Assembly (NCBI GenBank): GCA_965248805.1
Contig: CBDFKJ010000008.1
Span: forward strand, 310,001-374,000
From: CBDFKJ01 sp965248805
GTDB lineage: Bacteria; Pseudomonadota; Alphaproteobacteria; UBA6615
Direction: 5' to 3'
DNA: 64,000 nucleotides
Part shown: piece after piece, positions 9,461-16,421 of the stretch
How the letters are laid out: each line of letters begins with the position of its first letter
How positions within the stretch are numbered: position 1 is the stretch's first letter
Position numbers and translations under genes: made by a program
The notes under the pieces: generated by a model
The model's database searches: none
Seen by the model: the letters and a program-made list of their open reading frames with translations, nothing else
Told to the model about the DNA's origin: nothing

Positions 9461-9928
9461 CTAGATGACCTTCCAGCTGCCGTCGGGCTGTTGGCACGCC
9501 GTTCCATGAGCCTGCTCAGTTTGGCCACCAACCACGATCGTGGTCTGATACTCGCGGCAATAGGCGCCCGTTTGCGTGTTGGTGCCGTCGCGCACGGGGG
9601 TAACCGTGCCGGAGTGGCCGCTATCCGGATTGTTCCAGGCGACGGTCTGGTTCATCGGTGCGGTATGGGCTTGGGTCGCCGCTTGCTGCGCCGCCAACTG
9701 GTCGGCCCGGTCAAGCGACTTGCCGAGCTCGCTGCCCAGGAACGCGCCCAACAGCGTGCCTGCGGCCACTGCCGCCAGTTGGCCGCGGCCGCCGCCGATC
9801 TGCGCGCCCAACAGGCCACCAGCGGCCGCGCCGCCCAAAGTGCCCACGGTCTGCTTGGTTCCCGCGCCCTCACATGCCGCAAGCGCCAATCCGGCGCCGA
9901 CAATTGCGACAACAAGCTTGTTAGCCAT
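9461..9928 (-). CDS. 17-kDa surface-antigen-like outer-membrane lipoprotein
   Basis: The product has 155 residues. The signal peptide MANKLVVAIVGAGLALAAC ends in a lipobox (LAAC, lipidated Cys19). A Gly-zipper region follows (GGAAAGGLLGAQIGGGRGQLAAVAAGTLLG, a glycine-rich membrane-inserting segment). The C-terminal part, CREYQTTIVVGGQTEQAHGTACQQPDGSWKVI, is the typical end of the RT0821/Lpp0805 or Rickettsia 17-kDa antigen family. The start at 9928 is preceded by CAGGGA. The role is structural and poorly defined. It converges with the YihY gene and diverges from fieF. Confidence 0.85.
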   Translation of the reverse strand: MANKLVVAIVGAGLALAACEGAGTKQTVGTLGGAAAGGLLGAQIGGGRGQLAAVAAGTLLGAFLGSELGKSLDRADQLAAQQAATQAHTAPMNQTVAWNNPDSGHSGTVTPVRDGTNTQTGAYCREYQTTIVVGGQTEQAHGTACQQPDGSWKVI

Positions 9929-10139
9929 GGCAATATCCCTGTGTTGACGTGTCTGACGGCAGCGCACGCGGCCGGACCTTGAGAGTCCAGATCCTACACA
10001 AGCACGTGCGATGTTATCTCAAATCGATGTTAATAATCCCTTTTGCAAGGCACAACCGGCCAATTGGGGCCAGTTTTCCGCGCGACAGTGCACGGTGATC
10101 GCGGCTGCAAATTGCACCGTCGGTGTGCGATAATGCGTT

Positions 10140-11069
10140 ATGAGCGAGCCGCACCAGGATCCGATGTGCCAGCCGGCCTTGAATGGCGCGCTGATGCGGC
10201 GGGCCACGTACGCCTCGGTCGGTGTCGCAACGACCCTGATCCTGGCCAAGTTCGTGGCCTGGTTCTTGACCGATTCGGTGGCGATCCTGTCCACGCTCGT
10301 CGATTCGGTCCTGGACGCGCTGGCGTCGCTGGTCACCATGTTCGCGGTCAGCCACGCGCTGACCCCGGCCGACCGCGAGCATCGCTTTGGCCATGGCAAG
10401 GCCGAACCACTGGCCAGCGCCGGTCAGGCGGCTTTCATTGCCGGTTCGGCGACGTTGGTGCTGTTCGAGGCCGGGCATCGGCTGTGGCAGCCACGGCCCA
10501 TAGAAAGCGGCGAGATCGGCATTGCCGTGATGATATTCTCCATCATTTTGACGGCCGCTCTGGTCACCTATCAGCGTTCGGTCGTCCGCCGCACGGGCTC
10601 GATCGCCATAAGCGGCGACTCGGTGCACTACACCGGCGACCTGCTGACCAATCTCGCCGTGATCGCGAGCCTGGTGGCGGCACACTGGCTCGGCCTCGTA
10701 TGGATGGACGCGCTGTTCGGCGGCGCCATCGCGACCTACCTGCTGTTCAGCGCCTGGCTGGTGGCGAAACGGTCACTGGCAATGCTGATGGATCATGAAT
10801 TGCCCGACTCGGACCGCGAACGGATCAAGACCATAGCACTCGCGCATCCGGACGTGGCGGCCATCCATGAATTGCGGACCCGGGCCTCCGGTCAGGACCG
10901 GTTCATCCAGTTCCACTTGGAGATGGACGGGCGGCTGTCGTTGACGCGAGCGCACGCCGTCGCCGATCAAGTCGAGGCCGAGCTGCGGACCATCTTTCCG
11001 CAAGCCGAGGTGATCATCCATCAAGATCCCGCGGGCATCGACGAGCAGCACCGAAAACTTGCCAGTTGA
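10140..11069 (+). CDS. fieF: Cation diffusion facilitator, FieF type
   Basis: The product has 309 residues with six predicted membrane spans. It exports divalent metals (Fe, Zn or Cd) by proton antiport. Transport-site motifs are present: STLVDSVLDALAS in span 2 (D-x3-D), HRFGHGKAEPLA in the following loop, and HYTGDLLTNLAV in span 5 (H/D-x3-D). The C-terminal cytosolic ferredoxin-like domain (residues about 215-300) carries HELRTRASGQDRFIQFHLEMD. The D/D-H/D arrangement fits FieF/YiiP. No clear metal-responsive site was recognised in the 210 bp between this start and the lipoprotein gene. Confidence 0.88.
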   Translation: MSEPHQDPMCQPALNGALMRRATYASVGVATTLILAKFVAWFLTDSVAILSTLVDSVLDALASLVTMFAVSHALTPADREHRFGHGKAEPLASAGQAAFIAGSATLVLFEAGHRLWQPRPIESGEIGIAVMIFSIILTAALVTYQRSVVRRTGSIAISGDSVHYTGDLLTNLAVIASLVAAHWLGLVWMDALFGGAIATYLLFSAWLVAKRSLAMLMDHELPDSDRERIKTIALAHPDVAAIHELRTRASGQDRFIQFHLEMDGRLSLTRAHAVADQVEAELRTIFPQAEVIIHQDPAGIDEQHRKLAS

Positions 11070-11120
11070 ACGTGACACGTGGACGCTGGCCACAGAGTTG
11101 GACCTCGTAAAGGTGATGCG

Positions 11121-11979
11121 GTGACGATCAAAACCATACTGGTGCCCCTGCGCGGCCTGGATGAAGACGCGCCGGCGCTGACGGTCGCGATACAGCTCGC
11201 AGGCGAATTTTCATCGCATATCGAGGCGATTCATCCGCGACCGGACCCGAAGACGATCGTGCCGTATATCGGCGATGCCGCCTCGGGAACGCTGATACAG
11301 GACATCATGGACGCGGCCGCCCGCGACGCCGCCGAGCAGTCCGAGCGCGCCAAGGCCTTGTTTGAACGTCTGGGCGCCGCGGTCGCGCGGGCGGAGTCAC
11401 CGCAGGATGCCGGGCCATCGATCAACTGGCGCGAGGTCGTTGGGGACGTCAATGACGTCGTTGCCCGCCGCGGCCGCCTGTTCGATCTCGTGGTCTGCGC
11501 CCGGCCCCAATCCGCCGATGACATCGAGGCGCAGATGTTGGTCGAGGCGATCCTGTTCAACAGCGGCCGACCGGTCCTGCTGGTGCCGCCGCAGCCGCCG
11601 GCATCGGTCGGCGATTGTATCGCGATCGGCTGGAACGACAGCGCGCCGGCGGCGCGCGCGATTGCCGATGCGGCGCCGTTCCTGAGCCGGGCCAGCCGAG
11701 TCAGCGTGCTCTGCATCGGCAAGGCCGGCACCGCCCCGGCCGATCCGGCGGGCCGCGGTCGACGCCCTGGCCTGGCGCGGCGTAACGGCGCAATCGTGTG
11801 CAATCGAAGGGGATGCGGCGGCCGCCGGCGGCGTCTTGTTCGAGGAGGCGTCCCGCCGCGGCTGCGACCTGCTGGTCATGGGCGGTTTCTCACACAGCCG
11901 CCTGCGCGAGCTGATCCTCGGCGGTGCGACCCGAGACGCGTTGCGGACAGCGGCGCTGCCCGTTCTGATTAGCCACTAG
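11121..11979 (+). pseudogene. Universal-stress-protein (UspA) tandem-domain protein, frameshifted
   Basis: GTG 11121 (AAAGGTGA upstream) opens a frame starting VTIKTILVPLRGL, a UspA-domain start; a second, C-terminal Usp half begins near GDCIAIGWNDSAPAARAI. The frame is lost in GAT CCG GCG GGC (11743-11753). Deleting one G restores DPAAAVDALAWRG and the family end CDLLVMGGFSHSRLRELILGG...ALPVLISH, with TAG at 11977-11979. Length minus one is 858 nt, a whole number of codons (285 residues). Tandem Usp proteins of this kind bind nucleotides under stress. The insertion lies in a GG/GGG run and may be a sequencing error. Confidence 0.8.
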
Positions 11980-11983
11980 ACCT

Positions 11984-12739
11984 ATGCCCGGGGAAACTCG
12001 CACCGTGGTGCTGACCGGCGCCAGCCGGGGGATCGGTCACGCCACGGTCAAGCGGTTCTCGGCGGATGGCTGGCGCATCATCACCTGCAGCCGCGAGGAC
12101 ACGCCCGAACACTGCAAGCGCGATCCGAATTGGACGCACCACTTTCCGACCGATTTGAGCGCACCGAAGAGCATCGAGCATTTCCTGGACGAGGTGAGCG
12201 CCGTGGTGGGCGACGGCGCCATCCACGCGCTCGTGAACAACGCCGCCGTCTCGCCCAAGACCGAATTCAAGGAGCGGCTGGGGTGCCTAAACGGTTCGCT
12301 GGAGCGCTGGCGCGAAGTGTTCGAACTGAACCTGTTTGCGCCGCTGGCGCTGTCGCGCGGGTTCGCCTCGACACTCGCGCGCGGGTCCAAGAGCGACGGC
12401 GGTGCGGCGATCCTCAACATCACCTCGATCGCCGGCCATGCGATCCATCCCTTCGCCGGCTCGGCCTATTCCACATCCAAGGCCGCGCTATCGGCGCTGA
12501 CGCGCGAGATGGCGGTCGAGTTCGCGCAGTTGGGTGTCCGCGTCAACGCCGTCGCCCCGGGCGAGATCGAAACCGAAATGATCGGCGAGGACTACGAACC
12601 TCTGATTGCCCGCATCCCGATGCACCGCATGGGCACCCCCGATGAGGTGGCGGCCACGGTCTATCAGCTATGCAATCCGGATTTCGGCTACGTGACCGGG
12701 ACCGAGGTGTTCGTCACCGGCGGTCAGCACCTGTACTAG
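11984..12739 (+). CDS. SDR-family NAD(P)-dependent oxidoreductase
   Basis: The product has 251 residues and is a classical short-chain dehydrogenase/reductase. The cofactor motif is TGASRGIGHA (residues 11-20) and the structural motif is LVNNAAV. The catalytic set is Asn in FELNLFA, Ser in ILNITSIAGHA, and Tyr/Lys in AYSTSKAAL. The end VTGTEVFVTGGQHLY is typical. The substrate cannot be told from sequence. It starts 4 bp after the UspA-like gene, suggesting co-transcription. Its last 26 bp overlap the 3' end of the convergent pseudoazurin gene. Confidence 0.88.
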   Translation: MPGETRTVVLTGASRGIGHATVKRFSADGWRIITCSREDTPEHCKRDPNWTHHFPTDLSAPKSIEHFLDEVSAVVGDGAIHALVNNAAVSPKTEFKERLGCLNGSLERWREVFELNLFAPLALSRGFASTLARGSKSDGGAAILNITSIAGHAIHPFAGSAYSTSKAALSALTREMAVEFAQLGVRVNAVAPGEIETEMIGEDYEPLIARIPMHRMGTPDEVAATVYQLCNPDFGYVTGTEVFVTGGQHLY

Positions 12740-13208
12740 CCAGCTGTTGCGCCTGGCCCAGCAGTTCGACCATCCGCGACTGTGCCGTTTTGGGGAGCTG
12801 CACCGTCGCGGCCGCGTCCAGATTCGGCGACGGATCGCCGACAATGATCAACCCCACCATGCCCAAGGTGAAATGCGGCGCACAGCGCACGCCGTATGCC
12901 CCCTCCTGCTCGAAGGCGATGGTGATCGGTGTGCTGATCTTGCCGCGCCAGGTGATTGCGTCGTCGGGCGCGATGGTGTCGATCGATTGGCTGTTGTGGC
13001 CATTGTCGACGGGTACGAACGTCACCGAATCGCCGGGCTGAATGCGCAACAGCATCGGCTCGAACACGAACAGGCCACCGTCACCACGGTTGCGCAGCTC
13101 GACCACATGCTCGGTCGCCGCGGCATCGGTGGTCGACGGCCATCCCGCCCACAGACCCGTGAAAACGGCCAGCGTGGCGGCGGCTCCGATCGATAGCGTC
13201 TTGCGCAT
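12714..13208 (-). CDS. Pseudoazurin-type cupredoxin
   Basis: The product has 164 residues. The signal peptide MRKTLSIGAAATLAVFTGLWAGW is followed by a single cupredoxin domain. Type 1 copper ligands are visible: His in VDNGHNSQSI, then Cys, His and Met in YGVRCAPHFTLGMVGLIIVGD. The FVPVDNGHN and GMVGLIIVGD blocks distinguish pseudoazurin from azurin and plastocyanin. It is a periplasmic one-electron carrier, commonly the donor to copper nitrite or nitrous-oxide reductases; no such reductase lies in the window. ATG 13208 follows GGGAGAGA. The C-terminal 8 codons overlap the 3' end of the opposing SDR gene. Confidence 0.88.
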   Translation of the reverse strand: MRKTLSIGAAATLAVFTGLWAGWPSTTDAAATEHVVELRNRGDGGLFVFEPMLLRIQPGDSVTFVPVDNGHNSQSIDTIAPDDAITWRGKISTPITIAFEQEGAYGVRCAPHFTLGMVGLIIVGDPSPNLDAAATVQLPKTAQSRMVELLGQAQQLASTGADRR

Positions 13209-13345
13209 GCCGTCTCTCCCGATCCGATCGCGGACGGCGCCCTGCGCCGTCGAAGAGGTAAAGATGGGACCCGCCGCGGTCGAGGCGAAATAAACACCTC
13301 TCACGTTCCGCTGAAGATATGTGACGGCGCCGGCGAAGGCGGTGT

Positions 13346-13891
13346 TCAGGTACCGGCGATGGGGACGAGCGTGTGCAGCCAGTCGAGCCGAACGTTGACC
13401 CGCGCGATTTCATGATCGAGCCAGGCTGCAAGAAAGCCCGGTTCGCCAGCGTGACGCTGGCGGAGATCAGCCAGGCGTGCACTTTCGGTCTCGGTCATTT
13501 CGATCAACCGGTCGATCTGATCGCGCTGCTCGTCCGCCGGCAGCACATGCAGGAACCGTAGCTTCAAGGCCAGGATGAGTTGGGCGACGCCGTCGGCCGG
13601 CGTGCGCACGTTGGCGTGGAGCAACGCGCGCAAGGCCGTATGCCCAGCCGCGGTGATCTGCAACAGGGCATTGTCCTCCCTGCCCTCGCCTTCGACGGGT
13701 TCGACCAGGGTCTCAAAGCGCAGCAATTCAATGCTGGTGCCGAGCAAATCAAGCGAAGGCCCGGTGATGCGGCTGGTGAAGGCTCGCACCTCGCGCGCTA
13801 GATCGCCGTAGCGCATGGGCTGCATCGCCAGCATGTCCAACGCCGCCATGCGGATGGCTTCGGTTGGGATCAGCGTGTTATCGCGATACAT
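13346..13891 (-). CDS. PadR-like transcriptional regulator
   Basis: About 181 residues. The N-terminal 90 look like a winged helix (AALDMLAMQPMRYGDLAREVRAF...LDLLGTSIELLRFETLVEPV, then LLQITAAGHTALRALL). The C-terminal half is a long helical region (DEQRDQIDRLIEMTETESARLADL...AAWLDHEIARVNVRLDWL) like the dimerisation domain of PadR/Vir-type regulators. I chose ATG 13891; the frame is open to 13960 with a TTG. It is transcribed away from the marR gene, sharing a 150-bp intergenic region that contains the palindrome at 14024. The target is unknown. Confidence 0.55.
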   Translation of the reverse strand: MYRDNTLIPTEAIRMAALDMLAMQPMRYGDLAREVRAFTSRITGPSLDLLGTSIELLRFETLVEPVEGEGREDNALLQITAAGHTALRALLHANVRTPADGVAQLILALKLRFLHVLPADEQRDQIDRLIEMTETESARLADLRQRHAGEPGFLAAWLDHEIARVNVRLDWLHTLVPIAGT

Positions 13892-14023
13892 CAGCCACCG
13901 GTTTCGCTGCGTCAATAGCGTGATGTCATAATAGGTGGCACGGCCGCCGAAGCCGCGCAAGGGCCGCCGTTGGTCCCGCGTCGCCGAGATTTTTCATAAC
14001 ACGGAGTTGAAAGTAATCGATTA

Positions 14024-14039
14024 ACGTGTATATACACGT
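14024..14039. promoter_or_regulatory. 16-bp perfect palindrome, likely MarR operator
   Basis: ACGTGTATATACACGT is a perfect palindrome ending 3 bp before the marR start codon. A 12-bp part of the same sequence (ATATACACGTGT, 14032-14043 region) recurs at 14534-14545, ahead of the next gene. MarR proteins typically bind such palindromes and repress their own gene, so autoregulation is inferred. Confidence 0.6.
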
Positions 14040-14042
14040 GTC

Positions 14043-14504
14043 ATGACCACGCAGGATCTAGGTGCGATTGCCAACGAGGCCCGCCGTTCGGGCGTACGCT
14101 GCACGTGCGGCAATCTGCGCATGGCGGCGCGCGCCGTGACGCAAATGTACGATACGCTGCTGCAGCCGACCGGCATCAAGGCGACCCAGTTGAACGTGCT
14201 CATCGCCGCGGCGGCACTGCGTGAGGCGACGATCTCGCAACTCGCAGCAGCCATGGTCATGGACCGCACTACCTTGACGCGAAACCTCAAGCCACTGGTG
14301 GCTCAAAAACTGATTGAAGTCGCGCCCGGTACGGATCGCCGCAATCGCATCGTCACCCTGACCACCGCCGGACGGAACACGATCGAGACCGCGTGGCCCC
14401 TCTGGTCCGAAGCTCAGGACCGCGTCGTGGCCGGCCTCGGTCAGGAGAGGTGGCAAAGGCTGCTCGCCGACCTCTCCGCAGTGACGTCCCTGCTGCGCGC
14501 ATGA
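14043..14504 (+). CDS. MarR-family transcriptional regulator
   Basis: The product has 153 residues. It has a winged-helix domain with TQLNVLIAAAALREATISQLAAAMVMDRTTLTRNLKPL (helix-turn-helix) and the wing APGTDRRNRIVTLTTAGRN. Helices at both ends make the dimer. The N-terminal CTCGNLRMAARAVTQMYD has a Cys pair, often a redox sensor in this subgroup. There is no ribosome-binding site between the palindrome and ATG 14043, so the mRNA may be leaderless; an internal ATG at 14120 is less likely because it would remove the conserved N-terminal helix. Confidence 0.85.
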   Translation: MTTQDLGAIANEARRSGVRCTCGNLRMAARAVTQMYDTLLQPTGIKATQLNVLIAAAALREATISQLAAAMVMDRTTLTRNLKPLVAQKLIEVAPGTDRRNRIVTLTTAGRNTIETAWPLWSEAQDRVVAGLGQERWQRLLADLSAVTSLLRA

Positions 14505-14533
14505 TGAGCTGATTCTCTGGGGCAATTGAGTGC

Positions 14534-14545
14534 ATATACACGTGT
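14534..14545. promoter_or_regulatory. Second copy of the MarR operator half
   Basis: ATATACACGTGT at 14534-14545 matches 12 bp of the palindrome upstream of marR and lies 26 bp before ATG 14572. AAGGAGAG (14559-14566) is the ribosome-binding site of that gene. This suggests the MarR protein controlled the secreted protein that began at 14572. Confidence 0.55.
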
Positions 14546-14571
14546 AACAGCCAAACCTAAGGAGAGCAAAG

Positions 14572-14705
14572 ATGATCACCACTCGACCCACCACGAACCC
14601 CGCGCGTGCCGCGTTGGCGGCGCTGTTGCTGATCGGCGTTGCCGCGCCACTCCCGGCGGCCGCGGCCGACACCCATGCACATCCGAATTGGGCCGCGAGC
14701 CGCCT
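14572..14705 (+). pseudogene. Secreted-protein stub (signal peptide only), joined to phage sequence
   Basis: ATG 14572 follows AAGGAGAG. The first 46 codons give MITTRPTTNPARAALAALLL..., a typical Sec signal peptide ending PAAAADTHAHPNWAASRL. The frame then runs on without family features to 14937, while the overlapping +1 frame holds the phage-like protein described next. The original MarR-linked secreted protein was therefore cut, and its 3' part replaced by element A. The exact join cannot be placed by eye; it lies near 14690-14715. The mature protein is unidentified. Confidence 0.6.
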
Positions 14706-15253
14706 CGCGGCTGTTCCCCGCGGCCTGGGTGAGGGAGGCCAACAATATCCCTCTGCAAGTCGTGTGGAACGGACCTCGCGATGGAGGTGGCTACCTGCCG
14801 GCGCACATCGCCGGGACTACAAGGGTCGGCGGTCAGAAGATCGCCAAACAGCAAGGTGTGGCCCTCGCCAATGTCAGCGAAGACTTCGGCAACGCCGTGC
14901 ACGAGTACGCCCACCATCTCCAGGCCGCCCTGCCTGAACTCGACGATCTATTCCAGGATCTCCACCGCAGGCGGACCTCCGGCGATCCGCTGTTGGCGCT
15001 CCCCGATTACGGCTGGATCGGGCGCAAGGATCGGTACGTCGATTCCTATACAGGGCGGGAATACGCCAACTGGCAGAAGTACCGGGCAAATGGCCCCGCC
15101 CTTGAAGTGATCACTCGTGCATACCAAATGGTGTTTTATCCGCTGCCGAAAGCCGAGAAGCTCGGTGAGCTGGTGCGCGAAGATCCGGAGATGCTTGATT
15201 TTATCCTCGGAACACTGCTCCGCTATGATCCGAAGAGTGGGGATAGGCGATGA
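14700..15253 (+). pseudogene. Phage head-morphogenesis-like protein, C-terminal zincin domain
   Basis: About 184 residues remain of a larger protein whose 5' end is lost at the left edge of element A. It contains VHEYAHHLQAALPELDDLFQ (HExxH-type zinc motif), then DRYVDSYTGREYA, ALEVITRAYQMVF and REDPEMLDFILGTLL. These blocks resemble the C-terminal metallopeptidase-like domain attached to some phage head proteins of the SPP1 gp7/Mu gpF class; this match is from memory of the family. There is no start codon of its own with a good ribosome site. The stop overlaps the next start (ATGA, 15250-15253). Confidence 0.45.
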
Positions 15254-15654
15254 CGGTCCACACCATCATGCTCCCAGATCGCATGCGCGGGCGCGAGCCG
15301 CGCAGGGTCATCTGGGATGATGAAGCCGGGACCGTCACCGGAGAGCATTCGCGCATTCCGTGGATGCAGGAGGTGCTCGCTAGGCCGACCCCGGTGAATT
15401 TCTGCGACGACGAGCAGGTCTTGTTCCTCAAGGACCCGGCGCACGACCCGCGCGATTTTCTGCACCTGTTGGGGGAGGCCTATTGGCCGATCTACGAGGA
15501 CCCCGACCGCCAACGCCTCCCGCCGGCCCTCCGCGATGTCAAGCCGCGCCCCGTCCGGCCGCCGGCGAACGCCATCCTCGACGAGAACGGACTTATCATC
15601 GGGCCCGGACACTACGACGAGGACGGCAACCTCGTCGTCATGGGGGTCTATTAG
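15250..15654 (+). CDS. Small acidic protein of element A, function unknown
   Basis: The product has 134 residues and is translationally coupled (ATGA overlap) to the zincin-like gene. It has no signal peptide or membrane span. Pro-rich and acidic stretches are visible (DDEAGTVTGEHSRIPWMQE, FLKDPAHDPRDFLHLLGEAYWPIYEDP) and it ends in a Gly/Asp-rich tail (NGLIIGPGHYDEDGNLVVMGVY). I do not recognise it. Coupling to a virion-type gene and location inside element A suggest a partner of the zincin domain or a structural accessory protein. Confidence 0.6.
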   Translation: MTVHTIMLPDRMRGREPRRVIWDDEAGTVTGEHSRIPWMQEVLARPTPVNFCDDEQVLFLKDPAHDPRDFLHLLGEAYWPIYEDPDRQRLPPALRDVKPRPVRPPANAILDENGLIIGPGHYDEDGNLVVMGVY

Positions 15655-15659
15655 GCAAC

Positions 15660-15805
15660 GTCAGAATTGCTAACAATTCCGGCTGATTCCGACCCCTCGA
15701 AACAACTCGATTTTCCTGGCGATTAAGGCCCCTTGAACCGGCCATAAAATCGCGTTTTCAAGGCCATTTGCGCCTCGTGAACGGCCGATTCACAAAGACT
15801 TTTGG
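15660..15805. repeat. Sub-terminal block shared by elements A and B
   Basis: Read on the minus strand this block runs AAAGTCTTTGTGAATCGGC, CGTTCACGAGGCGCAAATGG, CCTTGAAAACG... to GTTTCGAGGGGTCGGAAT. Element B has AAAGTCTTTGTGAATCCGCC, GTTCACCGGGCGTAAATGG, CCTGGAAAAGATG ... CGTTTCGAGGGGTCTGAA at 52151-52268. Order and spacing of the matches are the same. No coding frame explains it. Confidence 0.75.
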
Positions 15806-15854
15806 TTTCCTTCCCGCGGCGCGTCGCCGCCCCCCAAGCCGTTGATAACCTTGG

Positions 15855-15894
15855 TCTCATCCGGCCACTTCCGGCCTCTTCCGGCCTCTTCCGG
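15855..15894 (-). repeat. Four tandem 10-bp iterons at the end of element A
   Basis: Read inward from the terminus: CCGGAAGAGG, CCGGAAGAGG, CCGGAAGTGG, CCGGATGAGA. They start 25 bp from the terminus. Element B has the same arrangement with different first bases (GCGAAGAGGT etc.). A 10-bp period is one helical turn, so they look like binding sites arrayed on one face of the DNA. Confidence 0.75.
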
Positions 15895-15919
15895 ATTCAC
15901 AAAGACTTTTGTCCCCGCA

Positions 15920-16362
15920 CAGTGGAGTTGCATCATTTCGGCGCCGGCAACACGGCCGGCGACACGGTGGTCTACGCTCCCGATGCGCGGGTCGACTGGA
16001 CAGGCAACCTGGTGGTCGGCGAAGGCACGATCCCGCCGATCTTCGAGACCGATGCGGCCACCTATCTCGCCACCATCGCCCGCTTCGCGCGCACGCTCGA
16101 TGTGGAAACCATCATCCCCGGTCACGGGTTTCCCACAACCGGCGCGATCCTGGGGCGCTACATGACCTATCTGGGCGATTTGCTGGAGCGCGTGCGCACA
16201 GTCGTGCGACAGGATGCATCGCTGGCCGACGCCTTGGCGACAGTGCCGCTCGCCGAAAGCTACCTGCCGCCGGTGGAGTTGCCGCTGGCCGAGGTGCGGC
16301 CGTTCCTCATCGGCCTACACCGCCTCAACGTGCAGATGACCTATCTTTCGCTCGTTGACTGA
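15920..16362 (+). pseudogene. Metallo-beta-lactamase-fold hydrolase, N-terminally truncated
   Basis: From the end of element A the frame reads VELHHFGAGNTAGDTVVYAPDARVDWTGNL..., with the later MBL motifs still present: H in ELHHFGAGNT, D in VVYAPDARVDWTGNLV, and H in ETIIPGHGFPTTG. The N-terminal HxHxDH region is missing. Insertion of element A (and deletion) removed it, so the product cannot bind both metals. It ends at TGA 16360-16362. The original enzyme was probably a secreted or periplasmic MBL-fold hydrolase. Confidence 0.8.
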
Positions 16363-16421
16363 CCGGCAATTGCGTGGGGGGGGGATTGCATTCCGCCCCC
16401 GCACCTCGCGACCGGCCGACC

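Larger units (their letters stand above)
14700..15919. mobile_element. Element A: remnant of a Mu-like transposable element (right part only)
   Basis: The right terminus is at 15919. Read inward on the minus strand it begins TGCGGGGACAAAAGTC, like the ends of element B (52033-57699). Then come four 10-bp repeats (15894-15855), a second copy of the AAAGTCTTTGTGAATC box (15804-15787), and a block (about 15805-15660) clearly related to 52140-52265 of element B. Two phage-like genes precede it. The left end is missing; the sequence passes directly into the secreted-protein stub. On the right it has cut a metallo-beta-lactamase-fold gene. Confidence 0.7.

Noticed and set aside
16370..16405. Bidirectional terminator after hemA and the truncated hydrolase.
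   Set aside because: The G/C-rich arms pair only imperfectly and there is no T-run; not strong enough to list as a feature.
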